Assembly (NCBI GenBank): GCA_023898685.1 | Contig: CP060234.1 | Span: 3,038,001-3,102,000 of the forward strand | Length of the DNA stretch: 64,000 nt | Direction: 5' to 3' | Origin: Phycisphaeraceae bacterium | GTDB taxonomy: Bacteria > Planctomycetota > Phycisphaerae > Phycisphaerales > UBA1924 | In this document: one piece after another, positions 16,618-26,004 of the stretch | Position numbering within the stretch: the first letter of the stretch is position 1 | How the letters are laid out: the number at the start of each line of letters is the position of its first letter | Notes under the pieces: generated by a model | The model's database searches: none | The model's input: only the letters and a program-made list of their open reading frames with translations | Told to the model about the DNA's origin: nothing | Position numbers and translations under genes: made by a program

Positions 16618-19600
16618 CTACGCCCGGTCAACCAGCAGTGTGACGATCTCATGCCCGCGGATGTCGAGCATCGCCGCGCCGTCGGAGAGACGAATCTCGG
16701 GTCCGGTGGATCTTTCGAGCGCATCGGCCCGGCGGACGGCGGAGACGGGCAGATGCCATCGGGCACGGGCGGGGCCCCCGACCCCCCTGGTCTCGATCAG
16801 GCGGAGCACGAGCGTCGCGGCGTCGTCGTGGGCCGGTTTCAGGGCGGCGATCTCGATGCGCTGGCCCTTCGCGGGCTCGATCTGGATCGGAGACCAGGGC
16901 CGATCGACGGCGTACGGCAGGGCGAACAACGGCGCGTTCAGCGCTTCGGCCTCGTGATCGACGCCGGCGCTCCGCCAGTTGCCTGCGTGTGGCATCAGGC
17001 TGTACGTGATCGATCCGGCGTCGCGCCCCGCGGTGGCGTCCGGGTGGACCGGGGCTCGCAGCAGCGAGAGGTGCATCGTCCCGCCCCGGCAGCCGTGGCC
17101 GTACCGGCCGTTGTTGAGCAGGGCAAGCCCCCGACCGGGGCCGGCGTCGACCGGCTCGGACAGGTCCATCCAGCGATGGGCACAGACCTCGAACATCATG
17201 CGCTCACGGCTTGACTCGCGGCCAGTCGACCGCTCGACGAAGCCACACTGAATGTCGTAGGTCGCGTGGGCGGCCCTCAGCCCCGTGGGCATCTCAGCGC
17301 GGAGCAACCGGTGCCGCTCGTTCCAGTCGTACTCGGTGAGAACGTCGAGGCGCGGCGAGCCCGCGTCGAGCCGGAAGACCTGCGTGATCCGGCTGCGGCC
17401 CTCGATGGTCCGCACGACCTCGATCTCGGTCCGGAGTGGGTCAGCTGTGCGCACCCGCCACGAATCGGCGGGTTGCTCGTTGGTCCAGACCAGTTCTTCT
17501 TCGGCATAGGCGTCGATGTCCCACGCGTCCCAGTTCATCGGGATGTCGCGGTAGAGGGCCAGCCGATTGAACGGCGCCCCGCCGGCGAGGTCGACTCCGC
17601 CCGTTTGACGTAGCATGGTTATCCGGCCCGATCGGTCGATGCGGGCCTCGATCAGCCCGTTTTGCATCACGCCGGAAGACGCGTGGACCTCGACGGGCGG
17701 CGCAGGTGCGGCGCCGATGAGCGGGGCGACACCAAGCGGCGGGACACCATCAGCCCATCGCAGGCCGTCTCCGGTCTCGACGACGCCCGAGCGTTCGCAC
17801 GACGCCGGATTCATCGCGCACTGACCGTCGCCGCGAGCCCACGACGACAGCCCGCGGTCTGCCAGCCGCGCGGCTTCTCCGCGGATCTCGGCGACGTGCT
17901 CCCGAGCCTCGGCGTATACGGATGCGATCGACGACCCGGGCAGGATGTCGTGGAATTGCTGGAGCAGGAGCCTTTTCCACGCCCGGTCCAGCGCGGCGGC
18001 GGCCTCGTTCGCCTCCTCGGGCTCCGGCCGCTCCGGGCCCGCGAAGACCGCGATCTCGGCGAGGCGGAGCGCATGCTCAAGCTCGCGATTGGACTTCTTG
18101 AGCCAGGCGTGGGTAGTGAGCGTGCCCCGGTGCAGCTCGAGGTAGAGCTCCTCGTCATGCACCGGAAGGCCATCGGGCAGCGACGCGTCGAGCGCCGCGA
18201 GGCGCTCGCGGAATTCGCCCGCGGTCCCGTGGCGGAAGCGAGGGAGCCCCTCGCACGACGCGGCGAGATTCACGACCTCGGCCTGCTCGAGCGTGGGCCC
18301 GCCGCCCCCGTCACCAAAGCCGTAGGGGTGCAGGAAGACCTGCGGTTGGTCCGCGTTCGTGGGGTGGCCCCGGCGGTCGCGGCCTGTGCGGATGAGTTCG
18401 CGGGGCGAGTTGGTGCAGTTGTAGTCGTGGTTGGGGGTGAAATGGGCCAGCACCTCGCCCCCGCCCATCCCGCGCCAGCGGAAGTTCGTGTGCGGGTAGT
18501 GGTGGCATTGGCACCACGCGATCTTGTTGGTGATGAAGGTGTCGAGGCCACAGGCGAGCATGAGGTCGGGGATCGACGCGGGGAAGCCGAAAGAGTCGGG
18601 AAGGTACAGAATCCGCTGCACGCCGAGCTCTTCCCCGAAGCGGCGGCGCCAGTAGCGATCCGCGTGCAGGGCCTGCCTGACGAACGACTCGGCGGATGGG
18701 ACGTTGGCGTCCGGCTCAACCCACAGGCCGCCCATCGGCTCCCACCGGCCCGCGGCCACGGCGTTGCGGACGCGGTCGAACACGCCCGGCGCGTCCTGCT
18801 CGAGCCAGGCGTACTGCTGTGCCTGCGAGCAGATGAACGAAGCCCCCGGACAGCGGTCGAGCACCTCGAGCGCGTTGGTCCAGCTCCGGACCACCTTGCG
18901 GCGTGTTTCCGCCAGCGGCCAGAGCCAGGCGGTATCGATGTGGGCGTGCCCGACCACCAGCCCCAGCGCTTCCGCCGGATCGCCCCGGGAAAGCGCGGCC
19001 TCGAGGCGGGCTCGCGCCTCGTCAGCACGCCGCGCCACGTCCCGATCGTCGATCAGGATGGTGGCCTCCCGGAGCGCGTCATACAGATGGCGGGCATGAT
19101 CGGTGGTCGGATCGAGCTCATCGAGCAGCCTCGACGCGAACCGGTAGACCACGGCGAGCCGGCGGACGGGTTCGCGCCGCGGCGCGAGCTCAGCGAGGAG
19201 CAGATGGCCCGGATCGGCCGAGCCCCAGCGGTCGCGGGCTTCGGGGTTGTCCCAGTCAAACGTCGTGACGCCGAAGGGGTGGTTGCAGGCGGCCTCGATG
19301 AGCACCTCGAACCGCTCGCCGCCCACGCTGTGCAGCGAGACCTGAATGCTGTCGCGGTTGCGATCAAGCCCGCGGCGGGGCTTGCCGTCGATCCAGACTG
19401 TGCATTCCGTGCCGCTGCTGAAGCGGAGATCCAGTGGGCAGCCGGCGGTGTCGGGCATGACGCCCCGGAGCCGGAACCAGCACGTCGACCACGCCGGGCC
19501 CCACCGCCAGCCGAGTTCAACCGGTTGGAACTCGGCACGTTGGGCCGCGTCGATCGCCCCGCGTTCCGGCGTCTGCCAGGCGGCGACCTCGAGCGGTGTG

Positions 19601-19704
19601 GGATCGGCGTACACAGCGGGCTCGATCACCGCTCGCAGGAAGCGGGCGAAACGGGGCCGGAACACTTCGATTTCGTGACGGGGCGTGCGCGGGTGCTGCG
19701 GCAT
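16618..19704 (-). CDS. GH38 alpha-mannosidase
   Basis: The product is 1,028 aa. The catalytic GH38 domain begins near residue 248 with VVGHAHIDTAWLWP, where H255 and D257 are the expected zinc ligands. The nucleophile aspartate is in LYLPDSFGFP (D370), and the metal-site histidine region is further on (HRGTLTTHAWLKKSNRELE). The N-terminal 240 residues form the beta-sandwich seen in class II bacterial and yeast-type alpha-mannosidases, and the C-terminal 450 residues are the beta-rich GH38 tail. It hydrolyses terminal alpha-mannosides. No signal peptide is visible, so it is probably cytoplasmic and acts on imported oligosaccharides. The alcohol dehydrogenase gene is 147 bases upstream on the same strand. 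Confidence 0.92.
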   Translation of the reverse strand: MPQHPRTPRHEIEVFRPRFARFLRAVIEPAVYADPTPLEVAAWQTPERGAIDAAQRAEFQPVELGWRWGPAWSTCWFRLRGVMPDTAGCPLDLRFSSGTECTVWIDGKPRRGLDRNRDSIQVSLHSVGGERFEVLIEAACNHPFGVTTFDWDNPEARDRWGSADPGHLLLAELAPRREPVRRLAVVYRFASRLLDELDPTTDHARHLYDALREATILIDDRDVARRADEARARLEAALSRGDPAEALGLVVGHAHIDTAWLWPLAETRRKVVRSWTNALEVLDRCPGASFICSQAQQYAWLEQDAPGVFDRVRNAVAAGRWEPMGGLWVEPDANVPSAESFVRQALHADRYWRRRFGEELGVQRILYLPDSFGFPASIPDLMLACGLDTFITNKIAWCQCHHYPHTNFRWRGMGGGEVLAHFTPNHDYNCTNSPRELIRTGRDRRGHPTNADQPQVFLHPYGFGDGGGGPTLEQAEVVNLAASCEGLPRFRHGTAGEFRERLAALDASLPDGLPVHDEELYLELHRGTLTTHAWLKKSNRELEHALRLAEIAVFAGPERPEPEEANEAAAALDRAWKRLLLQQFHDILPGSSIASVYAEAREHVAEIRGEAARLADRGLSSWARGDGQCAMNPASCERSGVVETGDGLRWADGVPPLGVAPLIGAAPAPPVEVHASSGVMQNGLIEARIDRSGRITMLRQTGGVDLAGGAPFNRLALYRDIPMNWDAWDIDAYAEEELVWTNEQPADSWRVRTADPLRTEIEVVRTIEGRSRITQVFRLDAGSPRLDVLTEYDWNERHRLLRAEMPTGLRAAHATYDIQCGFVERSTGRESSRERMMFEVCAHRWMDLSEPVDAGPGRGLALLNNGRYGHGCRGGTMHLSLLRAPVHPDATAGRDAGSITYSLMPHAGNWRSAGVDHEAEALNAPLFALPYAVDRPWSPIQIEPAKGQRIEIAALKPAHDDAATLVLRLIETRGVGGPARARWHLPVSAVRRADALERSTGPEIRLSDGAAMLDIRGHEIVTLLVDRA

Positions 19705-19851
19705 GGGCGGAGCGTATCAGGCACGGGTTGGATCGGAACGACCGCCCCGCCCTCACCGGCGTTGCGGCACGCCGAATCGCCAGGGCGACCTGCGCCGGGG
19801 GATACCGGATTAAAACGGACGCCGATCAGACGCCCGTGCGGGCGCCTCAGG

Positions 19852-20859
19852 CTAGAAGTCGTTCTCGAGCACGATCCTGTATCGTGCCTTCCCGCTCTTG
19901 AGGTGCTCCATCGCGTCGTTGACTTTGCTCATCGGGAAGAACTCGCAGTCGGGCGCGATACCGTGACGCGAGCAGAAATCGAGCATCTTCGCCGTGTTCG
20001 CCGGGCTGCCCAAGGGCGAGGCCGAGAGTGACTTCTGGCCGATCAGCAGCGGAAAGACGTGCGTCGGAATGGGCTCGAGCACGGCCCCGACGATGTGCAA
20101 CCGACCCCTTGGCGCGAGCGCCGCGATGTAGGCATCCCAGGGCAGCGTCGCGTTCGCCGTCACGAGGATGAAATCGAGCGAGCCGTTCTCGGCCGCGATC
20201 GCCTCCTCGCTCCGGCTGCGGACGCACCGGTGGGCCCCCAGCCGTTTCGCCTCCTCCATCTTCGATTCGGACGAGGTGAACGCGACGACCTCGCAGCCCC
20301 AGGCGTTGAGGAAGCGAAGCGCCATGTGCCCCAGCCCCCCGATGCCGACGACCCCAACGCGGCTAGTGGGGAGCACGCCCATCTGGATGATCGGGTTGAA
20401 GACGGTGATGCCGCCGCAGAAGAGCGGGCCGGCCTTCTTCGGGTCAACGCCTTCCGGGATCGGCAGGGCCCACTCGGCGTGGCAGCGGACCTTGTCGGCG
20501 AACCCGCCGTGCCGCCCGACGATCGTCTGCTCGGCCGATGAGCAGAGGTTGTGGTCACCCGACATGCACTGGTGGCAGGTCATGCACGAGTGGGTGTACC
20601 ACCCGAGCCCCACGCGCTGCCCGACGGTGAGGTGCGAGACGCCCTCGCCGATCGCGGCGATCCTGCCCGACACCTCGTGCCCCGGCATGAAGGGGTAGGC
20701 CGACATCCCCCATTCGTTGTCAAGCATCGAAAGGTCGGAGTGGCAGATGCCGCAGGTCTCGACCGCGATCTCGACCTGGCCCGGCCTCAGTTCGCCCGGG
20801 TCGTATTCGAAGGGCTTGAGTTCGCCGCCCGCTTGTTCAGCCGCGTATCCCTTGATCAT
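19852..20859 (-). CDS. zinc-dependent alcohol dehydrogenase (cinnamyl/YahK-type MDR family)
   Basis: The product is 335 aa of the medium-chain dehydrogenase family. Catalytic zinc ligands are in ETCGICHSDL (Cys) and PFMPGHEVSGRI (His-Glu). The structural zinc site is the four-cysteine lobe HSCMTCHQCMSGDHNLC. The nucleotide-binding motif is VGVVGIGGLGHMALRF. It should oxidise or reduce alcohols and aldehydes with NAD(P)H in the cytoplasm, and the YahK-like sequence suggests NADPH and broad aldehyde use. A clear CGGAGG lies upstream of the ATG at 20859. The physiological substrate is unknown. Confidence 0.9.
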   Translation of the reverse strand: MIKGYAAEQAGGELKPFEYDPGELRPGQVEIAVETCGICHSDLSMLDNEWGMSAYPFMPGHEVSGRIAAIGEGVSHLTVGQRVGLGWYTHSCMTCHQCMSGDHNLCSSAEQTIVGRHGGFADKVRCHAEWALPIPEGVDPKKAGPLFCGGITVFNPIIQMGVLPTSRVGVVGIGGLGHMALRFLNAWGCEVVAFTSSESKMEEAKRLGAHRCVRSRSEEAIAAENGSLDFILVTANATLPWDAYIAALAPRGRLHIVGAVLEPIPTHVFPLLIGQKSLSASPLGSPANTAKMLDFCSRHGIAPDCEFFPMSKVNDAMEHLKSGKARYRIVLENDF

Positions 20860-21090
20860 CGTTCAACCTCCGTGCTGCTTGGAATCACGGGACTCTAGAA
20901 ATCGGCCCGCCGTACCGCCGCCTTTGCTCGATGAAAGGAGCCCGGAGCGCCAGCGATGGGCCGGGGGAGCAAGGGGTGGCGTACCTCGATGACGTTCGGC
21001 CCGTCTCCCGCGCTCGGGGCGCCTTCGGGTCCTGCCCACCAGAGCGCAGGGGCAATGCCAACTATCCCCGCGCCCCGCTACCCTCCGGGC

Positions 21091-22020
21091 GTGAAGATCG
21101 TCTACTTCGGCTCGGGCGCCTTCGGCCTGCCCACCATCCGGTCCCTCGCGAGCGAGCACGAGTTGCTCGCGGTGGTCACACAGCCCGATCGCAAGGCTGG
21201 GCGTGGGGGACATCTCACTCCGACACCCATCGGTGCGTGGGCCGCGGAGCACGCCGCCGACGCGCCGCTTCTCAAGCCCGAACGCGTGGGCGAGGCCGGC
21301 GTGTGCGACGCCATCCGGGCCTTTGACGCCGACGCGTGGGTCGTGATCGCCTTCGGGCAGAAGCTTTCCCGGGCCTTGCTGGCGGACCGTTTTGCGATCA
21401 ACCTGCACGCGTCATTGCTGCCGCGTTGGCGTGGAGCCGCCCCCATCAACGCCGCGATCGTCGCGGGCGATCGGCAGACCGGCAATTCGGCCATCACCCT
21501 CGCTGATCGCATGGACGCGGGGCTCGTGCTGGGGCAGACCCGCCGTGAGGTCGGGCGCACACAGACGGCCGGCGAATTGCACGACCTGCTCGCGGACGAC
21601 GGCCCCGCGCTCGTCGCCGACGTGCTCGCCCGGCACGCCGCCGGCACGCTGAAGCGCGGCACGCAGGACGAGGCGGCGGTGACTCTGGCGCCCAAGATGA
21701 CCAAGGACGACGGGCGGATCTCGTTCGATGAAGATGCAGACCGCGTGCGTTGCCTCGTCAACGGGCTCAGCCCTTGGCCGGCGGTGACCGTCCAGTTTCG
21801 CGGTCAACCCCTGAAGATTCTCAGGGCCGATGCCCAACAAGCGGGCATGGAGCGCGCGCCCGGAACGATCATTGACCCGGCCCTTGGACTCGTGGCCTGC
21901 GCCCCGGGTTCGGCGCTGTGCCTGCTCGATGTTCAGCCGGCGGGAAAACGCCCCATGCCGTGGCCCGACTTCGCCCGGGGCCGATCTGTTCAGGCCGGCG
22001 ACAGGCTGGAGCACGAGTGA
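21091..22020 (+). CDS. fmt: methionyl-tRNA formyltransferase
   Basis: The product is 309 aa and formylates initiator Met-tRNA using 10-formyl-tetrahydrofolate. The start is a GTG at 21091, which gives the family N-terminus VKIVYFGSGAFGLPT; an earlier in-frame ATG at 20956 would add 45 unrelated residues. The catalytic core is FAINLHASLLPRWRGAAPI (N104, H106), followed by GNSAITLADRMDAGLVL with the catalytic aspartate. The C-terminal OB-fold tRNA-binding domain ends near the stop. The stop codon overlaps the next start (TGATG), so the HExxH gene at 22020 is translationally coupled. Confidence 0.95.
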   Translation: MKIVYFGSGAFGLPTIRSLASEHELLAVVTQPDRKAGRGGHLTPTPIGAWAAEHAADAPLLKPERVGEAGVCDAIRAFDADAWVVIAFGQKLSRALLADRFAINLHASLLPRWRGAAPINAAIVAGDRQTGNSAITLADRMDAGLVLGQTRREVGRTQTAGELHDLLADDGPALVADVLARHAAGTLKRGTQDEAAVTLAPKMTKDDGRISFDEDADRVRCLVNGLSPWPAVTVQFRGQPLKILRADAQQAGMERAPGTIIDPALGLVACAPGSALCLLDVQPAGKRPMPWPDFARGRSVQAGDRLEHE

Positions 22021-22568
22021 TGCCCCGCCGCACGGCCATCCCCTTCCCGACTTCGCTGTGGGATCTGCTCCGCCCCAGGTCCGCTCGCAGGAAGCCGCCG
22101 CCGCCGCCGAAGCCCGCCCCGGCCCGCCGACCCAAGCCCGCCGGCGCGATGCAGCAGCGCTACGAGTCGATCACACGCGACATGCTCAAGCACCACGGCG
22201 TCCGCGTCCGCAAGTGGCGCACCGGCATGTCAGGCGTCGCCTGGCAGGTGACCTACCAGGACGGTTCGGTCTCCAGGCTCATCGAGGCGCCTCGCCCCAA
22301 GGGCCCCATGTCGGCGGCGATCTTTCTGCACGAGATCGGCCACCACGCGATCGGGTTCGGGACGTACAAGCCGAGGTGCCTGGAGGAGTACCACGCCTGG
22401 AAGTTCGCGATCGACACGATGCACGAACTGGGGCTCAACGTGACCGATCGGGTGCACACCCGTATGCGCGAGTCACTCCAATACGCCGTCGCCAAGGCGA
22501 GGCGCCGGGGCCTCAAGCGCATCCCGAGCGAGCTGTTGCCGTTCCTTGACGTTCATGCACGGGGCTGA
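22020..22568 (+). CDS. HExxH-motif hypothetical protein coupled to fmt
   Basis: The product is 182 aa. Its ATG overlaps the fmt stop by one base. The first 45 residues are basic and proline-rich (a KPPPPPKPAPARRPKP stretch). The folded part begins near 46 and contains FLHEIGHHAIGF, an HExxH zinc-site motif (H104, E105, H108), with LEEYHAWKFA (about 121-130) downstream as a possible third ligand. That arrangement fits a minimal zinc peptidase-like fold, but no known family is recognised. In bacteria def (peptide deformylase), another HExGH enzyme, often neighbours fmt; this protein lacks the deformylase motifs GxGLAAxQ and EGCLS, so it is not a recognisable deformylase. Function unknown. Confidence 0.7.
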   Translation: MPRRTAIPFPTSLWDLLRPRSARRKPPPPPKPAPARRPKPAGAMQQRYESITRDMLKHHGVRVRKWRTGMSGVAWQVTYQDGSVSRLIEAPRPKGPMSAAIFLHEIGHHAIGFGTYKPRCLEEYHAWKFAIDTMHELGLNVTDRVHTRMRESLQYAVAKARRRGLKRIPSELLPFLDVHARG

Positions 22569-22571
22569 CGG

Positions 22572-22588
22572 CGCGCCAAGACGGCGCG
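22572..22588. terminator. hairpin between convergent genes
   Basis: CGCGCC (22572-22577) and GGCGCG (22583-22588) flank a 5-base loop in the 76-base gap before the convergent aroA. A short T-rich patch (GTTTTCTTG) lies about 20 bases further on. Probable transcript end. Confidence 0.35.
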
Positions 22589-22644
22589 GGCCCGGTCAGG
22601 AACCGCAGTTTTCTTGAACAACGCTTTCGAACACGCCGGGCCAT

Positions 22645-24024
22645 TTAGTACAGCGTCGCGAGGTCGGCAAAATACGATGGATAGGTCTTCGCGACACACC
22701 CCGGATCGCGGATGGACACGCCCGGCCGGCGCAGCCCGATCAGGGCGAGCGACATCGCCATCCGGTGATCGTCGAAGGTCTCGAACTCGACCGGGCCGGC
22801 GTCCGGCGAGCAATCGACCCCTCCCTCCGGGGGCGTGACCGTCAGCACATCCGGGTCGCCGTGCACGTTCGCCTCGACCACCACCCCCAGCTTGCCCAGC
22901 TCACTTTCGAGGGCGGCGATCCGGTCGCATTCCTTGTCCCGCAACGTGCGCACGCCGCGGAGGATGCTCGTCCCGCGCGCGAACGCGGCGCACGCGGCCA
23001 GCGTCATCGCCGCATCCGGCATGTCGGCCATGTCGGCGAGCACCGGCGACAGTTGGGGCGGGCCGCTGACCGCCAGCACGTCGTCGTGCCGCGAGACACC
23101 GGCTCCCATCCGCGCCAGGAGCGACGGGAATCCCGAGTCGCCCTGCAACGCCGCCTCACTCAGCCCCCGCACGCCGACAGAGGCGCCCGGCAGCAACGCG
23201 CCCGCCGCCCAGAAATAGGTCGCCCCCGAGGCGTCGGGCTCGACTTCGATATCAAATGGCTCCAGCCCCGGGAGCACGCGGACCACCCGCATCCCCTCGC
23301 TCGTCCGCACCGTCGCCCCGAGCCGCTCGAGCAGCCCCACGGTCATACGCACATACGACGCGCTCGTGACGTCGCCCTCGAGCAGCAGCGTCAGCCCGCG
23401 CGGCAGGAACGGCGCGACCAGCAGCAACGCCGAGATGAACTGGCTCGAACGCGTCGTCGGCACACGCACGACGTCGGTGGTCGGCCCGCCCCGCGGACGG
23501 GTGATCCTCACGGGCGGGCAGCCCGGCGTGCCCAGAAACTCCACCCCCGCGCCGAGCGTGCCCAGCAGGTCGGCCAGCTCTCCGATCGGGCGCTGCCGCA
23601 TCCGCTCGTTGCCGTCGATCGTGACCGGTTCGGGCGAGCACAGGGCCGCGGCCGCCAGGAACCGCGTCGCGGTTCCCGCGTTGTGCAGGTTGACCGTCGC
23701 CCCGCCTGAGGGGGTCTTCCACTCACCGCCGACGCCCCGGACACGGACCAGATCGCCGTTGCGATCCACCCCGGCCCCGAGATGCCCGATCGCCGCCAGC
23801 ATCCGCTCGGCGTCGTCGGCGGCAAGCAGCGGATGCCTCACCACCGAATCTCCGTCCGCCAGCGCTGCGAGCAGAAGCAGCCGATTCGTCAGGCTCTTCG
23901 ATCCCGGCGGGCGAACGTTGGCCCTTGGCGGCGCGTCGCCGACTCCACGCCGGCAGGTCGGGATCGCCAGCGGGTCGGGCATTTCGCCGAGCGGGCGTGT
24001 GAGGATCTCCACGAGATCGAGCAT
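22645..24024 (-). CDS. aroA: 3-phosphoshikimate 1-carboxyvinyltransferase (EPSP synthase)
   Basis: The product is about 459 aa, taking the ATG at 24024; in-frame starts at 24042 and 24108 are possible. It transfers enolpyruvyl from PEP to shikimate-3-phosphate. Signatures are PPGSKSLTNRLLLLAALADG (PEP/S3P site), NLHNAGTATRFLAAAAL (the LxNAGTATR motif), the RMRQRPIGELADLL segment, and the C-terminal half with LRDKECDRIAAL and ETFDDHRMAMSLAL. The NAGTATRF motif has Thr-Ala rather than the NAGTAMRP of class I enzymes, so sensitivity to inhibitors may differ. It is divergent from iorA, with about 180 bases between them. Confidence 0.93.
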   Translation of the reverse strand: MLDLVEILTRPLGEMPDPLAIPTCRRGVGDAPPRANVRPPGSKSLTNRLLLLAALADGDSVVRHPLLAADDAERMLAAIGHLGAGVDRNGDLVRVRGVGGEWKTPSGGATVNLHNAGTATRFLAAAALCSPEPVTIDGNERMRQRPIGELADLLGTLGAGVEFLGTPGCPPVRITRPRGGPTTDVVRVPTTRSSQFISALLLVAPFLPRGLTLLLEGDVTSASYVRMTVGLLERLGATVRTSEGMRVVRVLPGLEPFDIEVEPDASGATYFWAAGALLPGASVGVRGLSEAALQGDSGFPSLLARMGAGVSRHDDVLAVSGPPQLSPVLADMADMPDAAMTLAACAAFARGTSILRGVRTLRDKECDRIAALESELGKLGVVVEANVHGDPDVLTVTPPEGGVDCSPDAGPVEFETFDDHRMAMSLALIGLRRPGVSIRDPGCVAKTYPSYFADLATLY

Positions 24025-24204
24025 GATCGATGGTACAGGCATCCGGGTACGTATGAAGCCGGGCGGCGTCGCTTCGACGGCGGCGATGGCCTCCCAACGG
24101 TGGGCCACGATTGAGCGCCACAGAGGTCTACCCGCTCACGCCCGCGCCTAAAATGGGCTAAGGACGTCCACATTCCGGGGCCAACCCCCGGGGAAAGGGC
24201 CGGC

Positions 24205-25869
24205 ATGCGCTGCGAACTTCTGCTCGGCAACGAAGCCGTCGCCGCCGGCGCGATCGACGCGGGCATCTCGGGCGTCTTCGGCTACCCAGGCACGCCGTCG
24301 ACGGAGATCTTCGAGACGATCCAGTTGCACGCCGCACGCCTGGGCCCGGTCTCAGCCGGGGGCGTGAGCGCCGACTGGGCGCCCAACGAGAAGGTCGGCT
24401 ACGAGGAAGCCCTGGGCATGTCCTACGCGGGCGGGCGCTGCCTGGTCACGATGAAGCACGTCGGGCTCAACGTCGCGGCCGACCCGTTCATCAACTCGGC
24501 CCTCACCGGGGTCAACGGGGGCATCGTCGTCGCGGTCGCTGATGATCCGGGCATGCACTCCTCGCAGAACGAGCAGGACAGCCGGATCCTCGCCGACTTT
24601 GCCCAGGTGCCGGTCTTTGAGCCCAGCAACCAGCAGGAGGCGTACGACCTCACCCGTCTGGCCTTCGAGTACTCCGAGGAGGTCAACCTGCCGGTCGTGC
24701 TCCGAATGGTCACGCGGCTGAGCCACAGCCGGGCGAACGTCACGCTCTCGGGAGACAACGGCGAGGTGCGTTCGGCATCTCTCAAGGAGGCGGGCGGCAA
24801 GGCCCTGCCCGACCCCAACGACTGGACGCTCGTGCCGGTCAACGCCCGACGCCGCTATCAGCGGCTGGTCAACATGCAGCCCTCGCTCGTCCGCGACTCG
24901 GAGATCTGCGAGCAGAACACGCTCCACCTCACCGGGTCGCGGGGCGTGATCACCAACGGCATCGCGTACAACTACCTCCGCGAGGCGCTGGGCTCTGCGG
25001 CCGACGACTGGTCGATCCTCAAGATCACCCGCTACCCGATCCCCGTCGGCCTGGTCCGCCAGATCGTCGATCACTGCGACGAGTTGTTTGTGGTCGAGGA
25101 GGGCTATCCGCACATCGAACGTCGTCTCAACGGCCTTCTGGGTCTGCGTGGCCTTGCCGTCCGCGGCAAGCTCAGCCACGATTTGCCGCCGACCGGGGAA
25201 CTCGACCCCGACATCGTCGCCGCGGCTCTCGGCGTGCCACGACCGGCGATCCCCGACGCGATCAAGGGGCTCGCGGGCCGCCCGCCCCAGCTCTGCAAGG
25301 GCTGCCCCCACGCCGATTCGTTCCGCGCGATCATCGAGGCGGTGCAGGGCGAGGCCCACCCCGTCCTGTTCAGCGACATCGGGTGCTACACGCTGGGCGT
25401 CATGCCGCCCTACCGCGCGGTGCACTCCTGCGTCGACATGGGCTCGTCGATCTCGATGGCCCACGGCGCTTCGCGCATGGGCGTCCATCCCGCGATCTGC
25501 ACCGTGGGCGACTCGACCTTTGGGCACTCGGGCATGAACTCCCTGCTCAGCGCCGCGGCCCACGACGCGAACATCACCGTCTTCGTGCTCGACAACGCGA
25601 CCACCGCGATGACCGGCACGCAGGACTCGCTCTCGTGCGGCCAGCGCCTCATCGACATCATCCTGGGCGTGGGCGTCAACCCCGAGCACGTTCACGTGCT
25701 CGAGCCCAAGCCCCAGAAGCACAAGGAGAACGTCGAGATCATCCGGCGGGAACTTGCCCACCGGGGTCTGAGCGTGATCATCCCGCAGCGGTCATGCATC
25801 CATGTCAAGCCGGGCCGGCCCGTGCAGGCGACGGTGGGGGGGCAGTGTTCGTGCGCGAACGGTGAGTGA
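24205..25869 (+). CDS. iorA: indolepyruvate ferredoxin oxidoreductase, alpha subunit (lacks C-terminal ferredoxin domain)
   Basis: The product is 554 aa. It is the thiamine-diphosphate subunit that oxidatively decarboxylates arylpyruvates to aryl-acetyl-CoA with ferredoxin as acceptor. The N-terminal pyrimidine-binding domain opens LLGNEAVAAGAIDAGISG and contains FGYPGTPSTEI. The CxGCPH motif is present (LCKGCPHADSF). The ThDP/Mg site is in TVGDSTFGHSGMNSL and FVLDNATTAMTG. Normal IorA is about 600-640 aa and ends in two [4Fe-4S] ferredoxin clusters. Here the C-terminus stops after QRSCIHVKPGRP with only a CSC pair, so electrons must leave by another route. It forms a probable operon with the fused iorB gene, separated by a palindrome. 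Confidence 0.88.
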   Translation: MRCELLLGNEAVAAGAIDAGISGVFGYPGTPSTEIFETIQLHAARLGPVSAGGVSADWAPNEKVGYEEALGMSYAGGRCLVTMKHVGLNVAADPFINSALTGVNGGIVVAVADDPGMHSSQNEQDSRILADFAQVPVFEPSNQQEAYDLTRLAFEYSEEVNLPVVLRMVTRLSHSRANVTLSGDNGEVRSASLKEAGGKALPDPNDWTLVPVNARRRYQRLVNMQPSLVRDSEICEQNTLHLTGSRGVITNGIAYNYLREALGSAADDWSILKITRYPIPVGLVRQIVDHCDELFVVEEGYPHIERRLNGLLGLRGLAVRGKLSHDLPPTGELDPDIVAAALGVPRPAIPDAIKGLAGRPPQLCKGCPHADSFRAIIEAVQGEAHPVLFSDIGCYTLGVMPPYRAVHSCVDMGSSISMAHGASRMGVHPAICTVGDSTFGHSGMNSLLSAAAHDANITVFVLDNATTAMTGTQDSLSCGQRLIDIILGVGVNPEHVHVLEPKPQKHKENVEIIRRELAHRGLSVIIPQRSCIHVKPGRPVQATVGGQCSCANGE

Positions 25870-25874
25870 ATTGC

Positions 25875-25945
25875 TGTGCCACGGCCGTGTCGGCCGTGCG
25901 GAGCTCGGTTGGGTCCAGGCATAGTCGACACCGCCGTGGCACACG
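25875..25945. repeat. palindromic element, GTGCCACGGC-type, between iorA and iorB
   Basis: The left arm is a 26-base sequence (25875-25900) that occurs identically at 52423-52448. The right arm (25931-25945) contains GCCGTGGCACAC, the reverse complement of its outer end. It starts six bases after the iorA stop codon. The pairing at the outer ends is about 10 bp. Confidence 0.6.
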
Positions 25946-26004
25946 ATGAACAGAAGCAGCGACAGGCGGGGCGCCGGTCCCGCCGGCGATTCAGGAGATC
26001 GACC

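Noticed and set aside
17662..20031. 789-codon plus-strand ORF
   Set aside because: Antisense of the GH38 mannosidase, whose catalytic motifs are clear on the other strand.
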